From Pseudomonas saponiphila (lineage in GTDB: Bacteria; Pseudomonadota; Gammaproteobacteria; Pseudomonadales; Pseudomonadaceae), in assembly GCF_900105185.1 (NCBI RefSeq), contig NZ_FNTJ01000001.1, positions 2,066,501-2,130,500 of the forward strand: DNA of 64,000 nucleotides. The letters are read 5' to 3'. A program made the position numbers and the translations under genes. The first letter of the stretch is position 1, and every line of letters starts with the position of its first letter. This document shows, one piece after another, positions 18,960 through 29,810 of the stretch. The notes under the pieces were generated by a model that saw nothing but the letters and a program-made list of their open reading frames with translations, ran no database searches and had not been told where the DNA came from.

Positions 18960-19466
18960 TCAGCGAGGAGGGGCGGGGCTGCTCAGCCACTGGCCGAGGT
19001 CGATGATGGCGCTTTCCACGGTGCGGCTGCGACCGCTCCAGGAACAGGCCAGCATCAGGTTGCGCGGCAGATTGAAGTCTTCCACCGCAAACCCCTGGGC
19101 ATCGCGGCCCTGGGCGTCAGGGGACACCTGCTGGCGCAGGGTCGCGGGGCCGCTGAAGTAGGCCCACACCGGCTTGCCCAGGGCGATGGCCACGCCCACT
19201 TCGAAGGCGGTGCCGGAGTCGGGCTCCAGGCCGCGAAAGTCGTTGAGGTTGGCCAGCAGGGCGTCGCAGTCGCGGATCATGGCCAGGTTCTGCTGGCAGA
19301 TCCACTGCGCGCAGGCTTCTGGCGAGAGGTGCTGCGGCGCCTGGTTATCCAGGGGGAACAGGCCGTGCAGGCCCTGTTCGCGGCACAGTCGCTTGAGGTA
19401 CTCGCCATGGGCCTGGGCATCACTGCGGAACACGTCGAAGCCGGCGAGGTAGATGCGTGGGCTCAT
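18960..19466 (-). CDS. Nucleoside 2-deoxyribosyltransferase
   Basis: 168 residues. The start chosen is 19466 (MSPRIYLAGFDVFRSDA); the upstream frame runs into a REP-like repeat. Motifs of the Nuc_deoxyrib_tr family are present: YLAGFDVF near the N-terminus, IRDCDALLANLNDFRG, and DSGTAFEVGVAIALGKPVWA with the catalytic glutamate. The enzyme swaps bases on 2'-deoxyribonucleosides in salvage. The gene stands alone, between the RpiR gene and queD. Confidence 0.88.
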   Translation of the reverse strand: MSPRIYLAGFDVFRSDAQAHGEYLKRLCREQGLHGLFPLDNQAPQHLSPEACAQWICQQNLAMIRDCDALLANLNDFRGLEPDSGTAFEVGVAIALGKPVWAYFSGPATLRQQVSPDAQGRDAQGFAVEDFNLPRNLMLACSWSGRSRTVESAIIDLGQWLSSPAPPR

Positions 19467-19484
19467 GGGCAGCTCGATCTCTTC

Positions 19485-19520
19485 TGTGGCGAGGGAGCTT
19501 GCTCCCGCTGGGTGGCAGCG
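19485..19520. repeat. REP-like element
   Basis: TGTGGCGAGGGAGCTTGCTC followed by CCGCTGGGTGGCAGC, with the GGGAGCTTGCTCCC palindrome characteristic of dispersed REP elements in fluorescent pseudomonads. It lies just upstream of the deoxyribosyltransferase start. Confidence 0.7.
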
Positions 19521-19604
19521 CCACGCCAAAGGCGCTAAACGCGGTGCTCCAGGCCGATCACTGATTCGGCGTCATCAGCCCAGCCGCGCAGGGCAGGGCA
19601 CGGC

Positions 19605-19961
19605 TCATTCGCCGCGATAGATGCAGCCACTGGTGCAGGTTTCGTGGATGCGGATCGCGCTCAGCTCCGGCAGCAATGGCTTGAGCTCGTTCCAGATCCA
19701 CTTGGCCAGGACTTCGCTGGTGGGGTTTTCCAGGCCGGGGATGTCGTTCAGGTAGTTGTGGTCCAGGCGCTCGTACAGCGGCTTGAAGATCGCCTTGATT
19801 TCCGAGAAGTCGCGGATCCAGCCGGTGTGCGCGTCGATCTCGCCACTGAGGTGGATCGCCACCTTGAACGAGTGGCCATGCAGGCGGCCGCACTTGTGGC
19901 CTTCAGGCACGAAGGGCAGGCGATGGGCGGATTCGAAGGTAAATTCTTTGAAGATTTCCAC
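19605..19961 (-). CDS. queD: 6-carboxy-5,6,7,8-tetrahydropterin synthase QueD
   Basis: 118 residues, the usual QueD length. Zinc ligands are the His in FESAHRL and the HxH in CGRLHGHSF. The active-site cysteine is in the KCGRLHGHS loop, and LDHNYLND plus the C-terminal ETCTSGCIY complete the pterin site. It converts dihydroneopterin triphosphate to 6-carboxytetrahydropterin, the second step of preQ0/queuosine synthesis. I see no preQ1 riboswitch upstream. Confidence 0.95.
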   Translation of the reverse strand: MEIFKEFTFESAHRLPFVPEGHKCGRLHGHSFKVAIHLSGEIDAHTGWIRDFSEIKAIFKPLYERLDHNYLNDIPGLENPTSEVLAKWIWNELKPLLPELSAIRIHETCTSGCIYRGE

Positions 19962-20090
19962 AGTGTCGGTCAGCTCTGTCAGGTGGCGTCGCCCGTGGGC
20001 GAGTTGAGGCAGGCGGCGAGTTTATCAGCTTGGCTCCCGGGCTGCGGAAAAACCCTGACTAAAGGGTCAGTCCGCCGCACCGGTGGGTTT

Positions 20091-21170
20091 CTAGAGGCTT
20101 TGCAGGCGTTCGCCCAGGCGGTTCTGCGCCGCCAGTTCGAGGAATTCGTCGCCCAGGCGCCGGCTTTCGTCCATGGCGCTGCGCCAGTATTTCTGCCGGC
20201 TGGCGTCGTCGCCCATGAAACGCTTGAAATCGTTGCGGTCCGGCAGCTTGCCGTAGGGCAGGCGCGCCAGGTACTCCTTCGACGGCGCCAGCAGCAGGAC
20301 GTCGCGCAGGCGTTCGGGGCTGGCCCGGCGCCAGGGCAGGGTCTTGTCGAACCAGCCGGGGATCACCCGGTCGGTGAAGTGCGGGTAGAGCACGATGTCG
20401 CTGCCGCTGTAGGGCAGGTCCAGGTGGTAGTCCAGCAGGCCGCCGTCGCGGAAGGTGCCGGCGCCGGCGCCGGGCAGTTCGCGCACGCCCTGCATGACCA
20501 TGGGGATCGAGCCCGAGGCCAGCAGTGCCTGGCGCAGGTTGCCGCGATCCAGAGGCACGAAGCGCGAGGGAAAGTCCTCCAGGGCCTGCAGCGGCGGGGC
20601 CAGGCGCGGGTCGTGCAGCACCAGGCGCTCGAAGTGCCGCGCCAGCCGCGCGCGGCCCCGCAGGTTGTCGGCGATCACCGAGGACAGGCCCAGGCCCAGG
20701 CGCCCGCGATGGTCGTCGGCGAGCAGGCCGTGGCTTTTGACCACCATGATGTTGAGGCGGTAGTGAGGGTTGTCGAGGATCGTCGCATCGCGACCATCGA
20801 GCAGGTCGTCGAGCATGCGCTGCGAGCTCTGACTGATCTGCGCCATGCTCACGCCCTTGGCGAAGCTCTGGGCGTTGTACAGCTGGCCCAGGCGGCGGAT
20901 GCCTTCGGCGGCGTCCGGCAAGCAGGCGCTGGCGAAGCGCCAGGAGCCCACCGAGGCGCCGATCAGCGAGCGTTCGCGGGGCGCGGCGGGCAGCCACTCA
21001 CCGAACAGCGCCAGGTCCAGCCCCTGAATGCCCAAGGCCTTGGGGCCGCCGGCGGCGCCCGGCAAGGTGCCGACGTCGCCGGCGTGCAGGCCTTGGCGGC
21101 GGATGCGCGCCAGGGCGCGAGGGCCGGCCTTGAGGGTCAGGGCGGGAAACTTGATATGGATGGCGGTCAT
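20091..21170 (-). CDS. Patatin-like phospholipase
   Basis: 359 residues. GAAGGPKALGIQGLD is the oxyanion loop region, GASVGSWRF holds the nucleophile serine (GxSxG), and GTFRDGGLLDYH holds the catalytic aspartate (DGG), so the Ser-Asp dyad is complete. No signal peptide is seen, so it is probably a cytosolic or membrane-associated lipid acyl hydrolase. It is divergent from the PepSY genes. Confidence 0.9.
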   Translation of the reverse strand: MTAIHIKFPALTLKAGPRALARIRRQGLHAGDVGTLPGAAGGPKALGIQGLDLALFGEWLPAAPRERSLIGASVGSWRFASACLPDAAEGIRRLGQLYNAQSFAKGVSMAQISQSSQRMLDDLLDGRDATILDNPHYRLNIMVVKSHGLLADDHRGRLGLGLSSVIADNLRGRARLARHFERLVLHDPRLAPPLQALEDFPSRFVPLDRGNLRQALLASGSIPMVMQGVRELPGAGAGTFRDGGLLDYHLDLPYSGSDIVLYPHFTDRVIPGWFDKTLPWRRASPERLRDVLLLAPSKEYLARLPYGKLPDRNDFKRFMGDDASRQKYWRSAMDESRRLGDEFLELAAQNRLGERLQSL

Positions 21171-21332
21171 ACCGGGCTCACTCTTGAATCAGCCGCCGAG
21201 TATAGAGAACCCGGGCGTCGGGGGCCGAGTGAAAGTTCTGTCAGGCCCATGATGGCGATTCAGTTTCAATTAAGTTGCCTTGGGTATCGTCTGCGGCATC
21301 GGCTTTTTGGCCCCTGACCTTGGAGAACCGCC

Positions 21333-21653
21333 ATGAAAACCCTGACCGCGCTGTTCAGCGCCAGCCTGATTGCCCTGAGCACCGGCCTGGTCGCCAGCCT
21401 GGCCCACGCCCGCGACCTGGGCCCCGACGAAGCCCTGCGGCTGCGCGACGCTGGTACCATTGTGTCCTTTGAAAAACTCAATGCCACGGCCCTGTCCCGG
21501 CATCCTGGGGCGAGCATCAGCGAAACCGAGTTGGAAGAGGAGTACGGCAAGTACATCTACCAGGTTGAGCTGCGCGACCCGCAGGGGCTGGAATGGGACC
21601 TGGAACTGGACGCGGTGAGCGGCCAGGTACTCAAGGATCATCAGGACACCTAA
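21333..21653 (+). CDS. PepSY-domain periplasmic protein (first of a tandem pair)
   Basis: 106 residues. Residues 1-26 are a signal peptide (LSTGLVASLAHA). The mature part is a single PepSY domain (ALSRHPGASISETELEEEYG, KYIYQVELRD, LDAVSGQVLKD). It is clearly paralogous to the next gene. Its TAA overlaps that gene's ATG by 1 nt. Small PepSY proteins upstream of two-component genes are known in Pseudomonas (bqsP/carP-type loci), where they are part of metal-responsive regulons. Confidence 0.88.
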   Translation: MKTLTALFSASLIALSTGLVASLAHARDLGPDEALRLRDAGTIVSFEKLNATALSRHPGASISETELEEEYGKYIYQVELRDPQGLEWDLELDAVSGQVLKDHQDT

Positions 21654-21967
21654 TGAACCGCACTCTGCGCACCGCCGGCAGCTGTGCCGCCCTGGCGCTG
21701 CTGCTCTGCTCCCTGGCTCAGGCCCGCGACCTGGACCAGGACGAGGCCCTGCGCCTGCGCCAGCAGGGGGTGATCCTGCCCCTGGAACAGTTGCTCAAAC
21801 AGGCCCTGGACCGCTACCCCGGGGCCCGGCTGTTGGAAGCCGAGCTGGAAGAGAAGCATGACCTGTACATCTATGAGGTCGAGCTGCTGACCGTGGACGG
21901 TGTGGTCCGCGAGCTGGACCTGGACGCCGCCACTGGGCGCCTGTTGAAAGACGAGGAAGACGACTGA
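21653..21967 (+). CDS. PepSY-domain periplasmic protein (second of a tandem pair)
   Basis: 104 residues. Signal peptide residues 1-22 ([11 protein letters not shown]), then a PepSY domain with the same blocks as its upstream neighbour ([47 protein letters not shown]). The acidic tail is strong. Tandem duplication is the simplest origin. The TGA overlaps the response regulator ATG (21965-21969), so the pair and the two-component genes form a tightly coupled operon. Confidence 0.88.
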   Translation: MNRTLRTAGSCAALALLLCSLAQARDLDQDEALRLRQQGVILPLEQLLKQALDRYPGARLLEAELEEKHDLYIYEVELLTVDGVVRELDLDAATGRLLKDEEDD

Positions 21968-22635
21968 TGCGCCTGCTTGTGGTGGAAGATCACGTATCCC
22001 TGGCCGATGAGCTGCTTGAAGGCCTGAAGCTCCAGGGCTACGCCGTGGACTGGCTGGCCGACGGCCGCGACGCGCTGTACCAGGGCGCCAGCGAACCCTA
22101 CGACCTGATCATTCTCGACCTCGGCCTGCCCGGGGTCCCGGGCCTGGACGTGTTGCGCCAGTGGCGCGCGGACGGGCTGGCAACCCCGGTGCTGGTGCTC
22201 ACCGCCCGCGGTTCCTGGGCCGAGCGGATCGAGGGGCTCAAGGCCGGCGCCGACGATTACCTGAGCAAGCCCTTTCATCCCGAGGAACTGCACCTGCGGG
22301 TCCAGGCCCTGCTGCGGCGCTCCCACGGCCAGGCCAACCAGCAGACCCTGCAGGCCGCCGGGCTGCACCTGGACGAGGGCCGCCAGTGCGTGGTCCGCGA
22401 TGGCCAGGACGTGCTGCTGACCGCTGCCGAGTTCCGCCTGCTGCGCTATTTCATGCTGCACCCGCAGCAGATCCTGTCCAAAAGCCACCTGGCCGAACAC
22501 CTCTACGACGGTGAAACCGAGCGCGACTCCAATGTGCTCGAAGTCCACGTCAACCACTTGCGACGCAAGCTCGGCCGCGAAGTGATCGAAACCCGCCGCG
22601 GCCAGGGCTATCTGTTCGGCGCAAGTGCTTCGTGA
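21967..22635 (+). CDS. OmpR-family response regulator
   Basis: 222 residues. Receiver domain residues 1-115, with acidic pocket E7/D8, phospho-acceptor Asp in [10 protein letters not shown], Thr in VLTARG and Lys in YLSKPF. C-terminal winged-helix DNA-binding domain (residues about 125-218; [24 protein letters not shown] [14 protein letters not shown]). It belongs to the PmrA/QseB/BqsR-type group. It overlaps the kinase gene by 4 nt. Confidence 0.94.
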   Translation: MRLLVVEDHVSLADELLEGLKLQGYAVDWLADGRDALYQGASEPYDLIILDLGLPGVPGLDVLRQWRADGLATPVLVLTARGSWAERIEGLKAGADDYLSKPFHPEELHLRVQALLRRSHGQANQQTLQAAGLHLDEGRQCVVRDGQDVLLTAAEFRLLRYFMLHPQQILSKSHLAEHLYDGETERDSNVLEVHVNHLRRKLGREVIETRRGQGYLFGASAS

Positions 22636-23945
22636 GGTCGATCCAGCGGCGTCTGAGCCTGGGACTGATCACGGTGATGCTGGTGGTTGGCCTGGTGCTG
22701 GCCCAGACCAGCCTGTGGCTGTTTGAAGTGGGCCTGCAGCGTTATCTGGAGGCCGGGCTGCGGGAAGACAGCGAGAGCCTGCTGCTGGCCCTGGTGCGCG
22801 GCCCGCAAGGCTTGCAGCTGGACGAGCGGCGCCTGTCGCCGGCCTATCAGCGGCCCTTTTCCGGGCATTACTTCCGGATCGATTTTGCCGACGTGCACTG
22901 GCGTTCCCGCTCCCTGTGGGACCAGGAGCTGCCGCAGTTGCCGCGCGCCGGCCTGCAAAGCGACCTGCAACTGGGGCCCGAGGGCCAGCAACTGCTGGTG
23001 TTGCGCAGCGACTACAAGCGTCTGGGCCAGTCCATTTCCATCAGCGTGGCCCAGGACTACACCCCGGTGCGCGAGAGCTTCCAGCGCATGCGTCAGGTCG
23101 GTCTTGGCCTGGGGCTGGCGGGGTTGCTGCTGATCCTGCTGCTGCAGCGCATGACCGTGCGCCGGGCCCTGCGTCCCCTGGAAATCGCCCGCGAGCAGAT
23201 CGCCCAGTTGCAACAGGGCCAGCGCTCGCAACTCGATGCCCGGGTGCCGCTGGAACTGGAGCCCTTGGTGGCGCAGATCAACCATTTGCTGGCCCACACC
23301 GAAGACAGCCTGAACCGCTCGCGCAATGCCCTGGGCAACCTGGGCCACGCCTTGAAAACCCCGCTGGCGGTACTCCTGAGCCTGGCTTCGGGGCCCAGGC
23401 TCGATGACCACCCCGAGGTGCGCAAGGTGCTGCTGGAGCAATTGCAGCAAGTGCAGCAACGCCTCAATCGCGAACTCAACCGCGCGCGGCTGGCGGGGGA
23501 TGCATTGCCCGGGGTGCTGTTCGAATGCGATGCCGAACTGCCGGGCTTGCTGGCGACCTTGAACATGATCCATGGCGAGCACCTGGACCTGAGCTACCAG
23601 GCGCCATCGGGGCTGCGCCTGCCCTGGGACCGGGAAGACCTGCTGGAGCTCTTGGGCAACCTGCTGGACAACGCCTGCAAATGGGCCGATGCCCAGGTGC
23701 GCCTGAGCGTCGAGGAGCGGCCGCAGGGCTTTTGCCTGCGGGTGGAGGACGACGGCCCGGGTATTCCCGAAGCACGGCGGGCAGAGGTGCTCGGTCGTGG
23801 CGCCCGGCTGGATGAACGGACCGATGGCCATGGCTTGGGCCTGGGCATCGTGCGCGACATCGTCGATGCCTGTGGCGGCCGCCTGAGCCTGGGGCAAAGC
23901 GAGTGGGGTGGCTTGCGGGTGGAGATCGAGCTGCCCAGGCGCTGA
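22632..23945 (+). CDS. Sensor histidine kinase
   Basis: 437 residues with a GTG start at 22632 overlapping the regulator stop by 4 nt. TM1 at about 10-30, periplasmic sensor about 31-155, TM2 about 156-175, HAMP, then H-box [14 protein letters not shown]-box [15 protein letters not shown]1 VEDDGPGIP and G2 GHGLGLGIV. The short sensor has R-E-D-S-E at 44-48, which fits the RExxE iron motif of BqsS but may be chance. Together with the regulator and PepSY proteins it resembles bqs/car-type cation-sensing systems. Confidence 0.93.
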   Translation: MRSIQRRLSLGLITVMLVVGLVLAQTSLWLFEVGLQRYLEAGLREDSESLLLALVRGPQGLQLDERRLSPAYQRPFSGHYFRIDFADVHWRSRSLWDQELPQLPRAGLQSDLQLGPEGQQLLVLRSDYKRLGQSISISVAQDYTPVRESFQRMRQVGLGLGLAGLLLILLLQRMTVRRALRPLEIAREQIAQLQQGQRSQLDARVPLELEPLVAQINHLLAHTEDSLNRSRNALGNLGHALKTPLAVLLSLASGPRLDDHPEVRKVLLEQLQQVQQRLNRELNRARLAGDALPGVLFECDAELPGLLATLNMIHGEHLDLSYQAPSGLRLPWDREDLLELLGNLLDNACKWADAQVRLSVEERPQGFCLRVEDDGPGIPEARRAEVLGRGARLDERTDGHGLGLGIVRDIVDACGGRLSLGQSEWGGLRVEIELPRR

Positions 23946-24074
23946 GCGCGCCGGGCGATCGACCGGCGAGCGCTGGCAGCCGGTGGATCTTTGCGTCCCT
24001 GTGGGCTGTTGCGGCTACCCCCCTCTCGGATCGGCATTGGCCCTGCAGGCGCTGCTGAGGGTGCGAAGCTGCGC

Positions 24075-24094
24075 AAAGGCCCATGGGGGCCTTT
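24075..24094. terminator. Hairpin between convergent kinase and chemoreceptor genes
   Basis: AAAGGCCC at 24075-24082 pairs with GGGCCTTT at 24087-24094 in the convergent gap 23946-24116. The A/T ends allow function on both strands, but the T-run is short. Confidence 0.5.
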
Positions 24095-24116
24095 GGCGTC
24101 CTCAAGGGCTACAGGG

Positions 24117-26264
24117 TCAGGCGCGGAACTGGTCCATCAGGCTCTGTTGCTGGTTGGCCAGGCTGTTGAGGGACTGGCTGACCCGCGCCGATTCATTGGC
24201 CTGTTCCGACAGCGATTCGGTGACGTCGCGAATGGTCGCCACGTTGCTGTTGATCTCCTCGGCCACTGCGCTCTGCTGTTCGGCAGCGCTGGCGATCTGC
24301 AGGTTCATGTCGCTGATCACCGTCACCGCGTCGCCGATCTGGCGCAGGGCGGTCACGGCCTGGCCCACTTGTTCGACGCTGCCCTGGGCCTGGCGATGGC
24401 TGCTGTTCATGGAGCCCACCACGTCCCGGGTGCCGGTTTGCAGTTGCTCGATCACCTGGCGGGTTTCCTCTACCGATTCCTGGGTGCGCTGGGCCAGGTT
24501 GCGCACTTCGTCGGCCACCACCGCGAAGCCGCGCCCGGCTTCCCCGGCCCGGGCCGCTTCGATGGCGGCGTTCAACGCCAGCAGGTTGGTCTGCTCGGCA
24601 ATCGAGCGGATCACTTCCAGTACCGTGCCGATCTGTTCGCTGTTGGCGGCCAGGCCTTCGACCTGGGTCATGGCGGCGCTCATGTCGGCGGCCAACTGGT
24701 CGATGCTGCGGGTGGTGCGGTCGATCACGCTCAGGCCCTGTTGCGTGGCCTGGTCGGCATCCCGCGCCGCCTGGGCGGCCTGGGCCGCGCTGCGGGCGAC
24801 GTCCTGGGCGGTGGCGCTCATTTCGTGGGACGCGGTCGCCACCTGATCCACCTGGCGATACTGCTGTTCCATGCCGGCGCTGGTCTGGGTGGCGATGGCC
24901 GATGACTGGTCGGCGGTGCCGCGGGCGTCCTGCACCGAGCGTTTCACTTCGGCAATGATCGGCTGCAGCTTGTCGAGGAAACGGTTGAACCAGCCGGCCA
25001 GCTGGCCCAGCTCGTCCTGCTTGTCGTAGGCCAGGCGCCGGGTCAGGTCGCCTTCACCGCTGGCGATGTCTTCGAGCATGTGGGCCACGCCGAGGATCGG
25101 CCGGGTCACGCTGCGGGCCATCAGCCACACCAGCAGCAGGCCGATCACCGCGGCCAGCAGGCCCAGGCCGAGTTCGATCAGGCTGCCGCTGCGGTTGCCG
25201 GCGTCGAGCTGGTTTTTCAGGGCTTCGGCCGGACCCACCAGGACCTTTTCCGGCACGTCCAGCAACACGCCCCAGGGTTTGCCACCGGGGATCGGGGTGA
25301 AGGGGGCGAGCACCTTGAGTTCATGGTTGCTGTGCAGGCTGTGGGTCTGGGTGCTGCCGGCCAATTGGCGAATCAGCTCGGCGCCGTTGAGGCTGTCGAC
25401 GCTGTCCAGGCGCTGGCTGAGCTTGCTGGCGTCCGGGCTGTAGCCGGCCAGCAGGCCCACCGGGCTCAGGATGCTGACGTTGGTCTGGCCGGCGTAGAGC
25501 TTCTGGCTGGCGTTGCGGCTGATGGCCTGCAGGCTGTTGAGGTTGATGTCCACCGACAGCGAGGCGATGACTTTGCCGTTGACCAGCAGCGGGAAGACGA
25601 TGCTGGTCATCAGCACCTTCTGGCCGGCGATGTCATAGAAGTAGGGTTCGATCACGCAGGGCTTGAGAGTGCTGCGCGGACAGGTGAACCAGGCGTTGGC
25701 CGGCTGGCCGCTGGGGCCGGTGCGGGTGTCGCTCATGTCGCTTTCCGGCAGCGCCATGGCGGTCAGCTGGCCCGGGGTGGGCTGGGACCAGTACAGGGCG
25801 AAGCGGCCCTTTTCATTGCTGCCCAGCTCGCCCTGGCCGCTGAACAGTTCGTCCTTGCCATCCAGGGCGTTGGCTTCGAACACCAGGGACAGGCCCAGCA
25901 GGTCGGGGTTGGCCTGCAGCGCCGACTTGACCTGGCGGGTCAGGTCCTCGCGCAGGTCGAAGGCGTCGAGAAAACGCTTCTCGGCCTGTTCCCGCAGGAA
26001 CAGCACCTGGCGCGAAAAACCGTGGCCATATTGGTAGGCGTCCATGAACTGCTGGCGAATGCCCAGCGCCTGGACTTCGCCCTGGGCCTCGATCCGCGCC
26101 TGGGCGGCTTCGTTGAGCATCTCCATGCTCGACGCCTTGACCAGCTCGGAGCTGTGCTCCATGCGATACAGCGAAAGCCCCACCAACAGCGAGACGATGC
26201 CCAACAGGCAGAGTCCGGCCAGCAAGGTGATCTTCCATTGGATGGAGAGTTGTCTGAGTGGCAT
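24117..26264 (-). CDS. Methyl-accepting chemotaxis protein, large periplasmic sensor
   Basis: 715 residues from the ATG at 26264 (AAGGA 7 nt upstream). TM1 at about 10-32, a periplasmic domain of about 340 residues that looks dCache-like ([51 protein letters not shown]), TM2 near 365, HAMP, and a full signalling domain with the hairpin tip [20 protein letters not shown] and [16 protein letters not shown]. No C-terminal CheR-docking pentapeptide is seen. The ligand is unknown. Confidence 0.93.
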   Translation of the reverse strand: MPLRQLSIQWKITLLAGLCLLGIVSLLVGLSLYRMEHSSELVKASSMEMLNEAAQARIEAQGEVQALGIRQQFMDAYQYGHGFSRQVLFLREQAEKRFLDAFDLREDLTRQVKSALQANPDLLGLSLVFEANALDGKDELFSGQGELGSNEKGRFALYWSQPTPGQLTAMALPESDMSDTRTGPSGQPANAWFTCPRSTLKPCVIEPYFYDIAGQKVLMTSIVFPLLVNGKVIASLSVDINLNSLQAISRNASQKLYAGQTNVSILSPVGLLAGYSPDASKLSQRLDSVDSLNGAELIRQLAGSTQTHSLHSNHELKVLAPFTPIPGGKPWGVLLDVPEKVLVGPAEALKNQLDAGNRSGSLIELGLGLLAAVIGLLLVWLMARSVTRPILGVAHMLEDIASGEGDLTRRLAYDKQDELGQLAGWFNRFLDKLQPIIAEVKRSVQDARGTADQSSAIATQTSAGMEQQYRQVDQVATASHEMSATAQDVARSAAQAAQAARDADQATQQGLSVIDRTTRSIDQLAADMSAAMTQVEGLAANSEQIGTVLEVIRSIAEQTNLLALNAAIEAARAGEAGRGFAVVADEVRNLAQRTQESVEETRQVIEQLQTGTRDVVGSMNSSHRQAQGSVEQVGQAVTALRQIGDAVTVISDMNLQIASAAEQQSAVAEEINSNVATIRDVTESLSEQANESARVSQSLNSLANQQQSLMDQFRA

Positions 26265-26384
26265 GGAGGCGTCCTTTATTCGATAAATATCTGAGACATC
26301 GCACTGTAACGGCCGACGAACGGTGTTCTTTAAACGCTTGTTCGAAAATAAACCGCGAGGCGCTGGGGCTGCTGTGCTGCCCGA

Positions 26385-26456
26385 CGCGAGCAAGCTCCCT
26401 GGTCACGGGTACGGGCTCGGTCTTGGGGGCTTCGCGAGCAAGCTCGCTCCTACAGG
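26385..26456. repeat. REP-like elements (two partial copies)
   Basis: CGCGAGCAAGCTC occurs at 26385-26397 and again at 26433-26445; the second continues as GCTCCTACAGG. This is the core of the common fluorescent-pseudomonad REP family (TGTAGGAGCGAGCTTGCTCG on the other strand). The 344-nt gap 26265-26608 between the chemoreceptor and antiporter genes contains this and both promoters, and no gene. Confidence 0.7.
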
Positions 26457-26608
26457 GGCGGGGGCGGGGTTTTGACAAGCCGGTTGCGCTGCTGCAAAGT
26501 GCGCGCCCTCTAATAAGACCCACTTTCATTTCGATGTCGGCAGCCCGCTGCCTTCCGGTCGGTCACAGGCTTTTGCGCCATTTTTGCCGGCGCAGTAATG
26601 AGGTAACG

Positions 26609-27928
26609 ATGATTAACGCAGTAATTGCCGCGGTTGGCGTGATGCTGGTGCTCAGCCTGTCCCGCGTGCATGTAGTGATCGCCCTGATCGTTGGCGCGCT
26701 GGTGGGCGGCCTGACCGGCGGCCTGGGCATCGAGGCCACGCTCAAGGCGTTCAACAGTGGCCTGGGCGGTGGCGCTACCGTGGCCATGTCCTACGCCTTG
26801 CTCGGCGCGTTCGCCGTGGCCATCGCCAAATCCGGCCTGGCCCACGCCCTGGCGGACAAGATCCTGGTGCTGGTGGATCGCCAGGACGCTCAGGGCGGCG
26901 GTCAGGTCAAATGGCTGCTGATCGGCCTGCTGTGGGTGGTGGCGATTGCCTCGCAGAACATCCTGCCGATCCACATTGCCTTCATTCCGCTGCTGGTGCC
27001 GCCGCTGCTGTATGTGCTGACCAAGTTGCAGCTGGACCGGCGGCTGATCGCCTGCGTCATCACCTTCGGCCTGATCACCCCCTACATGTTCCTGCCGGTG
27101 GGCTTCGGCAATATCTTCCTCAACGAGATCCTCCTGGCCAACGTGGCCCGCAGCGGGGTGGACATCAGCCAGGTGAATGTCACCCACGCCATGGGCATTC
27201 CGGCCCTGGGCATGCTCTGCGGCTTGCTGCTGGCCTTTGTCAGCTACCGCAAGAAGCGCGTGTATGACCTGGAGCGGATCGAGAAGGTCGAGCAGGTGGC
27301 GGTGCAGTACAACCCGCGGACCCTGCTGGTGGCGGGCTTGGCGATTGTCGCAGCCTTCGTGATCCAGTTGCTGCTGGACTCGATGATTATCGGTGCTTTG
27401 TGCGGGTTTCTGATTTTCTCGGCGTCGGGCATCGTGCGCTGGCGCGAGACTGACGAGCTGTTCACCGAAGGCATGAAGATGATGGCCATGATCGGCTTCA
27501 TCATGATTGCCGCCTCGGGCTTTGCCGAAGTGATGAAGGCCACCGGCGAGGTCAATTCCCTGGTCCAGGCCTCGGCGGCGTGGATCGGCCACAGCAAGGG
27601 CGTGGGCGCCTTGCTGATGCTGCTGGTGGGGCTGCTGGTGACCATGGGCATCGGCTCGTCGTTTTCCACGGTGCCGATCCTTGCGGCGATCTTTGTACCG
27701 CTGTGCGTGCAACTGGGCTTCAGTCCGCTGGCGATCGTCTGCATCGTCGGCACCGCCGGGGCGCTGGGGGATGCGGGCTCGCCGGCCTCGGACTCGACCC
27801 TTGGGCCGACCTCGGGCCTGAACATCGATGGCCAGCACCACCATATCTGGGACACCGTGGTCCCGACCTTCCTGCACTACAACCTGCCGCTGCTGGCCTT
27901 CGGCTGGGTGGCGGCCATGGTCCTCTGA
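26609..27928 (+). CDS. Na+/H+ antiporter-family membrane transporter (YuiF-like)
   Basis: 439 residues with GAGG upstream of the ATG at 26609. About 11-12 hydrophobic segments. Family features are [19 protein letters not shown], an [19 protein letters not shown] stretch and the polar motif [19 protein letters not shown] near the C-terminus. This family is annotated as Na+/H+ antiporters, but YuiF in Bacillus has been linked to histidine uptake, so the substrate is uncertain. It sits between two chemoreceptor genes. Confidence 0.85.
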   Translation: MINAVIAAVGVMLVLSLSRVHVVIALIVGALVGGLTGGLGIEATLKAFNSGLGGGATVAMSYALLGAFAVAIAKSGLAHALADKILVLVDRQDAQGGGQVKWLLIGLLWVVAIASQNILPIHIAFIPLLVPPLLYVLTKLQLDRRLIACVITFGLITPYMFLPVGFGNIFLNEILLANVARSGVDISQVNVTHAMGIPALGMLCGLLLAFVSYRKKRVYDLERIEKVEQVAVQYNPRTLLVAGLAIVAAFVIQLLLDSMIIGALCGFLIFSASGIVRWRETDELFTEGMKMMAMIGFIMIAASGFAEVMKATGEVNSLVQASAAWIGHSKGVGALLMLLVGLLVTMGIGSSFSTVPILAAIFVPLCVQLGFSPLAIVCIVGTAGALGDAGSPASDSTLGPTSGLNIDGQHHHIWDTVVPTFLHYNLPLLAFGWVAAMVL

Positions 27929-27956
27929 TTATTTCGCTCTCCTAGAAGCCGGGGGG

Positions 27957-28044
27957 TGTTGTAGGAGATGGCTTGCCAGCGAAGGCGTCGACAAGGTCGG
28001 TGCAAGGCTCAAGGGCCTCTTCGCCGGCAAGCCGGCTCCTGCGG
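27957..28044. repeat. REPIN-like inverted REP pair
   Basis: GTAGGAGATGGCTTGCCAGC at 27961-27980 and, inverted, CGCCGGCAAGCCGGCTCCTG near 28022-28041 share the core GGAGNNGGCTTGCCNGCGAAG. Two REPs in opposite orientation about 60 nt apart are the structure of a REPIN, mobilised by RAYT transposases. No RAYT gene is in the window. Confidence 0.75.
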
Positions 28045-28119
28045 GTTCAGGCTCAACTTTTGTTTTGGCGTGCCGCTAACGCGGTTATCACGCCAATAAA
28101 AAACAGAGTGAGCCCCCCT

Positions 28120-29799
28120 ATGCGCTTGAGCCTGAAGGCCAAAGTCCTGTCCCTGGCAGTCCTCCCGGTACTGTTGTTTGCGCTGGTGATCAGCCTGAGC
28201 ACGGTATTCATGCTGCGTCAGCAGGCCCAGAAAGAAGTCGAGGAAACCCGTCAGCGCCTGTTGGGCGAGGCCAAGGCCACGCTGCAAAGCTATGTCGAAG
28301 TAGCCTTGAACACGGTCAAGCCGCTGTACGACGCGGCAGCTCCCGGGGATCAGGCGGCTCGGGCCGAGGTGCTCAAGCTGCTGTCGAACATCACCTATGG
28401 CAAGGACGGCTACTTCTTCGGCTACGACTCCGAGACTGTGCGCCTGTTCAAGGGCAATAGCGCCGACGGCGTGGGCAAGAGCTTCAAGGACAACCGCGAC
28501 CCCAATGGGGTCTACGTCAACCGCGAACTGGTGCGGGTCGGCAAGGACGGCAGTCACTACGTGCAATACAGCTCGACCCAGCCGGGCAGCGATGTGCTGG
28601 TGCCCAAGCTGGGCTACACCGAATACCTGCCCAAGTGGGACATGGTGCTGGGCACCTCGGTCAACCTCGACGGCATCGACGCCCAGGTGGCGGCGGTGGA
28701 GAACAGCGTCAACCAGCGCATGGAAGGCATGGTCCTGAGCATTCTCGGGATCGCCGCGGTGGTGCTGCTGGTGATCGCGGGCCTGGGGCTGCTGGTGGCC
28801 AACACCATGCTGCGGCCGCTGAACCTGATGAAGGCCAATCTGGATGACATCGCCGCCGGCGAAGGCGACCTGACCCGCCGCCTGGCGATCACCAGCCAGG
28901 ACGAACTGGGGCAGTTGGCCGGTTCGTTCAACCGCTTTGTCGACAAGATCCACAGCCTGGTGCGGCAGATCACCGAGATGACCGGGCAGCTCACCGAGCT
29001 GGTGACCCAGGTCTCGGATCAGGCGCACCGCTCCGAGCAGGCCATGGAGCGTCAGCGCCACGAGACCGATCAGGTGGCCACGGCGATCAATGAAATGTCT
29101 TCCGCGGCCCAGGAAGTGGCGCGCAGTGCCCAGGGCGCGGCGGTGGCCGCGCAGCAGACCGATGAAGAAGGCCAGGCGGCCAAGCGTGTGGTCGATGGCA
29201 GCATCCAGCAGATCCATTCCCTGGTCAGCGATATCCGCAACAGCGGCACCTCCCTGGACAGCCTGCAGCAGGACGTGTCGTCGATTGTCAGCGTGCTGGA
29301 CGTGATCCGCTCGATTGCCGAGCAGACCAACTTGCTGGCGCTCAACGCCGCCATCGAAGCGGCCCGGGCCGGGGAGGCCGGGCGCGGTTTTGCCGTGGTC
29401 GCCGACGAAGTCCGCGCCCTGGCCAGCCGGACCCAGCAGAGCACCCAGGAAATCCAGGGCATGATCGACCGTCTGCAGCAGGGCACCCGGGTGGCGGTGG
29501 ACGCCATGCGCCGCTCCAGCGACGCCGGCGACGGCACCTCGGTGAAGGCCAACGAAGCCGGGGCTTCGCTGGACACCATGGCCCAGCTGATCGGCACCAT
29601 CAATTCGATGAACGCGCAGATTGCCAGCGCCGCCGAGGAGCAGACCGCGGTGGCCGAGGAGATCAACCGCAGCGTGCACCAGATCGCCGTGGCGGTGGAC
29701 AGCGTCGCCGATGAAACCCAGCGCGGGGCCCAGACGTCCCGCAGCCTGGCGGACCTGGGCCAGCGCCTGGGTCGGCTGGTGGGGCAGTTCCGTATCTGA
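28120..29799 (+). CDS. Methyl-accepting chemotaxis protein with sCache_2 sensor (McpP-like)
   Basis: 559 residues from the ATG at 28120. TM1 at about 10-32, a single Cache domain ([46 protein letters not shown]), TM2 about 205-230, HAMP ([20 protein letters not shown]) and a signalling domain with the invariant tip [20 protein letters not shown]. The [11 protein letters not shown] signature is found in sCache_2 receptors that sense short-chain carboxylates such as acetate, pyruvate or lactate (P. putida McpP). Confidence 0.93.
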   Translation: MRLSLKAKVLSLAVLPVLLFALVISLSTVFMLRQQAQKEVEETRQRLLGEAKATLQSYVEVALNTVKPLYDAAAPGDQAARAEVLKLLSNITYGKDGYFFGYDSETVRLFKGNSADGVGKSFKDNRDPNGVYVNRELVRVGKDGSHYVQYSSTQPGSDVLVPKLGYTEYLPKWDMVLGTSVNLDGIDAQVAAVENSVNQRMEGMVLSILGIAAVVLLVIAGLGLLVANTMLRPLNLMKANLDDIAAGEGDLTRRLAITSQDELGQLAGSFNRFVDKIHSLVRQITEMTGQLTELVTQVSDQAHRSEQAMERQRHETDQVATAINEMSSAAQEVARSAQGAAVAAQQTDEEGQAAKRVVDGSIQQIHSLVSDIRNSGTSLDSLQQDVSSIVSVLDVIRSIAEQTNLLALNAAIEAARAGEAGRGFAVVADEVRALASRTQQSTQEIQGMIDRLQQGTRVAVDAMRRSSDAGDGTSVKANEAGASLDTMAQLIGTINSMNAQIASAAEEQTAVAEEINRSVHQIAVAVDSVADETQRGAQTSRSLADLGQRLGRLVGQFRI

Positions 29800-29810
29800 G
29801 GGACCTTGCG

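Noticed and set aside
19962..20090. preQ1 riboswitch before queD
   Set aside because: The short upstream region lacks the C-rich loop and A-rich tail of preQ1 aptamers.
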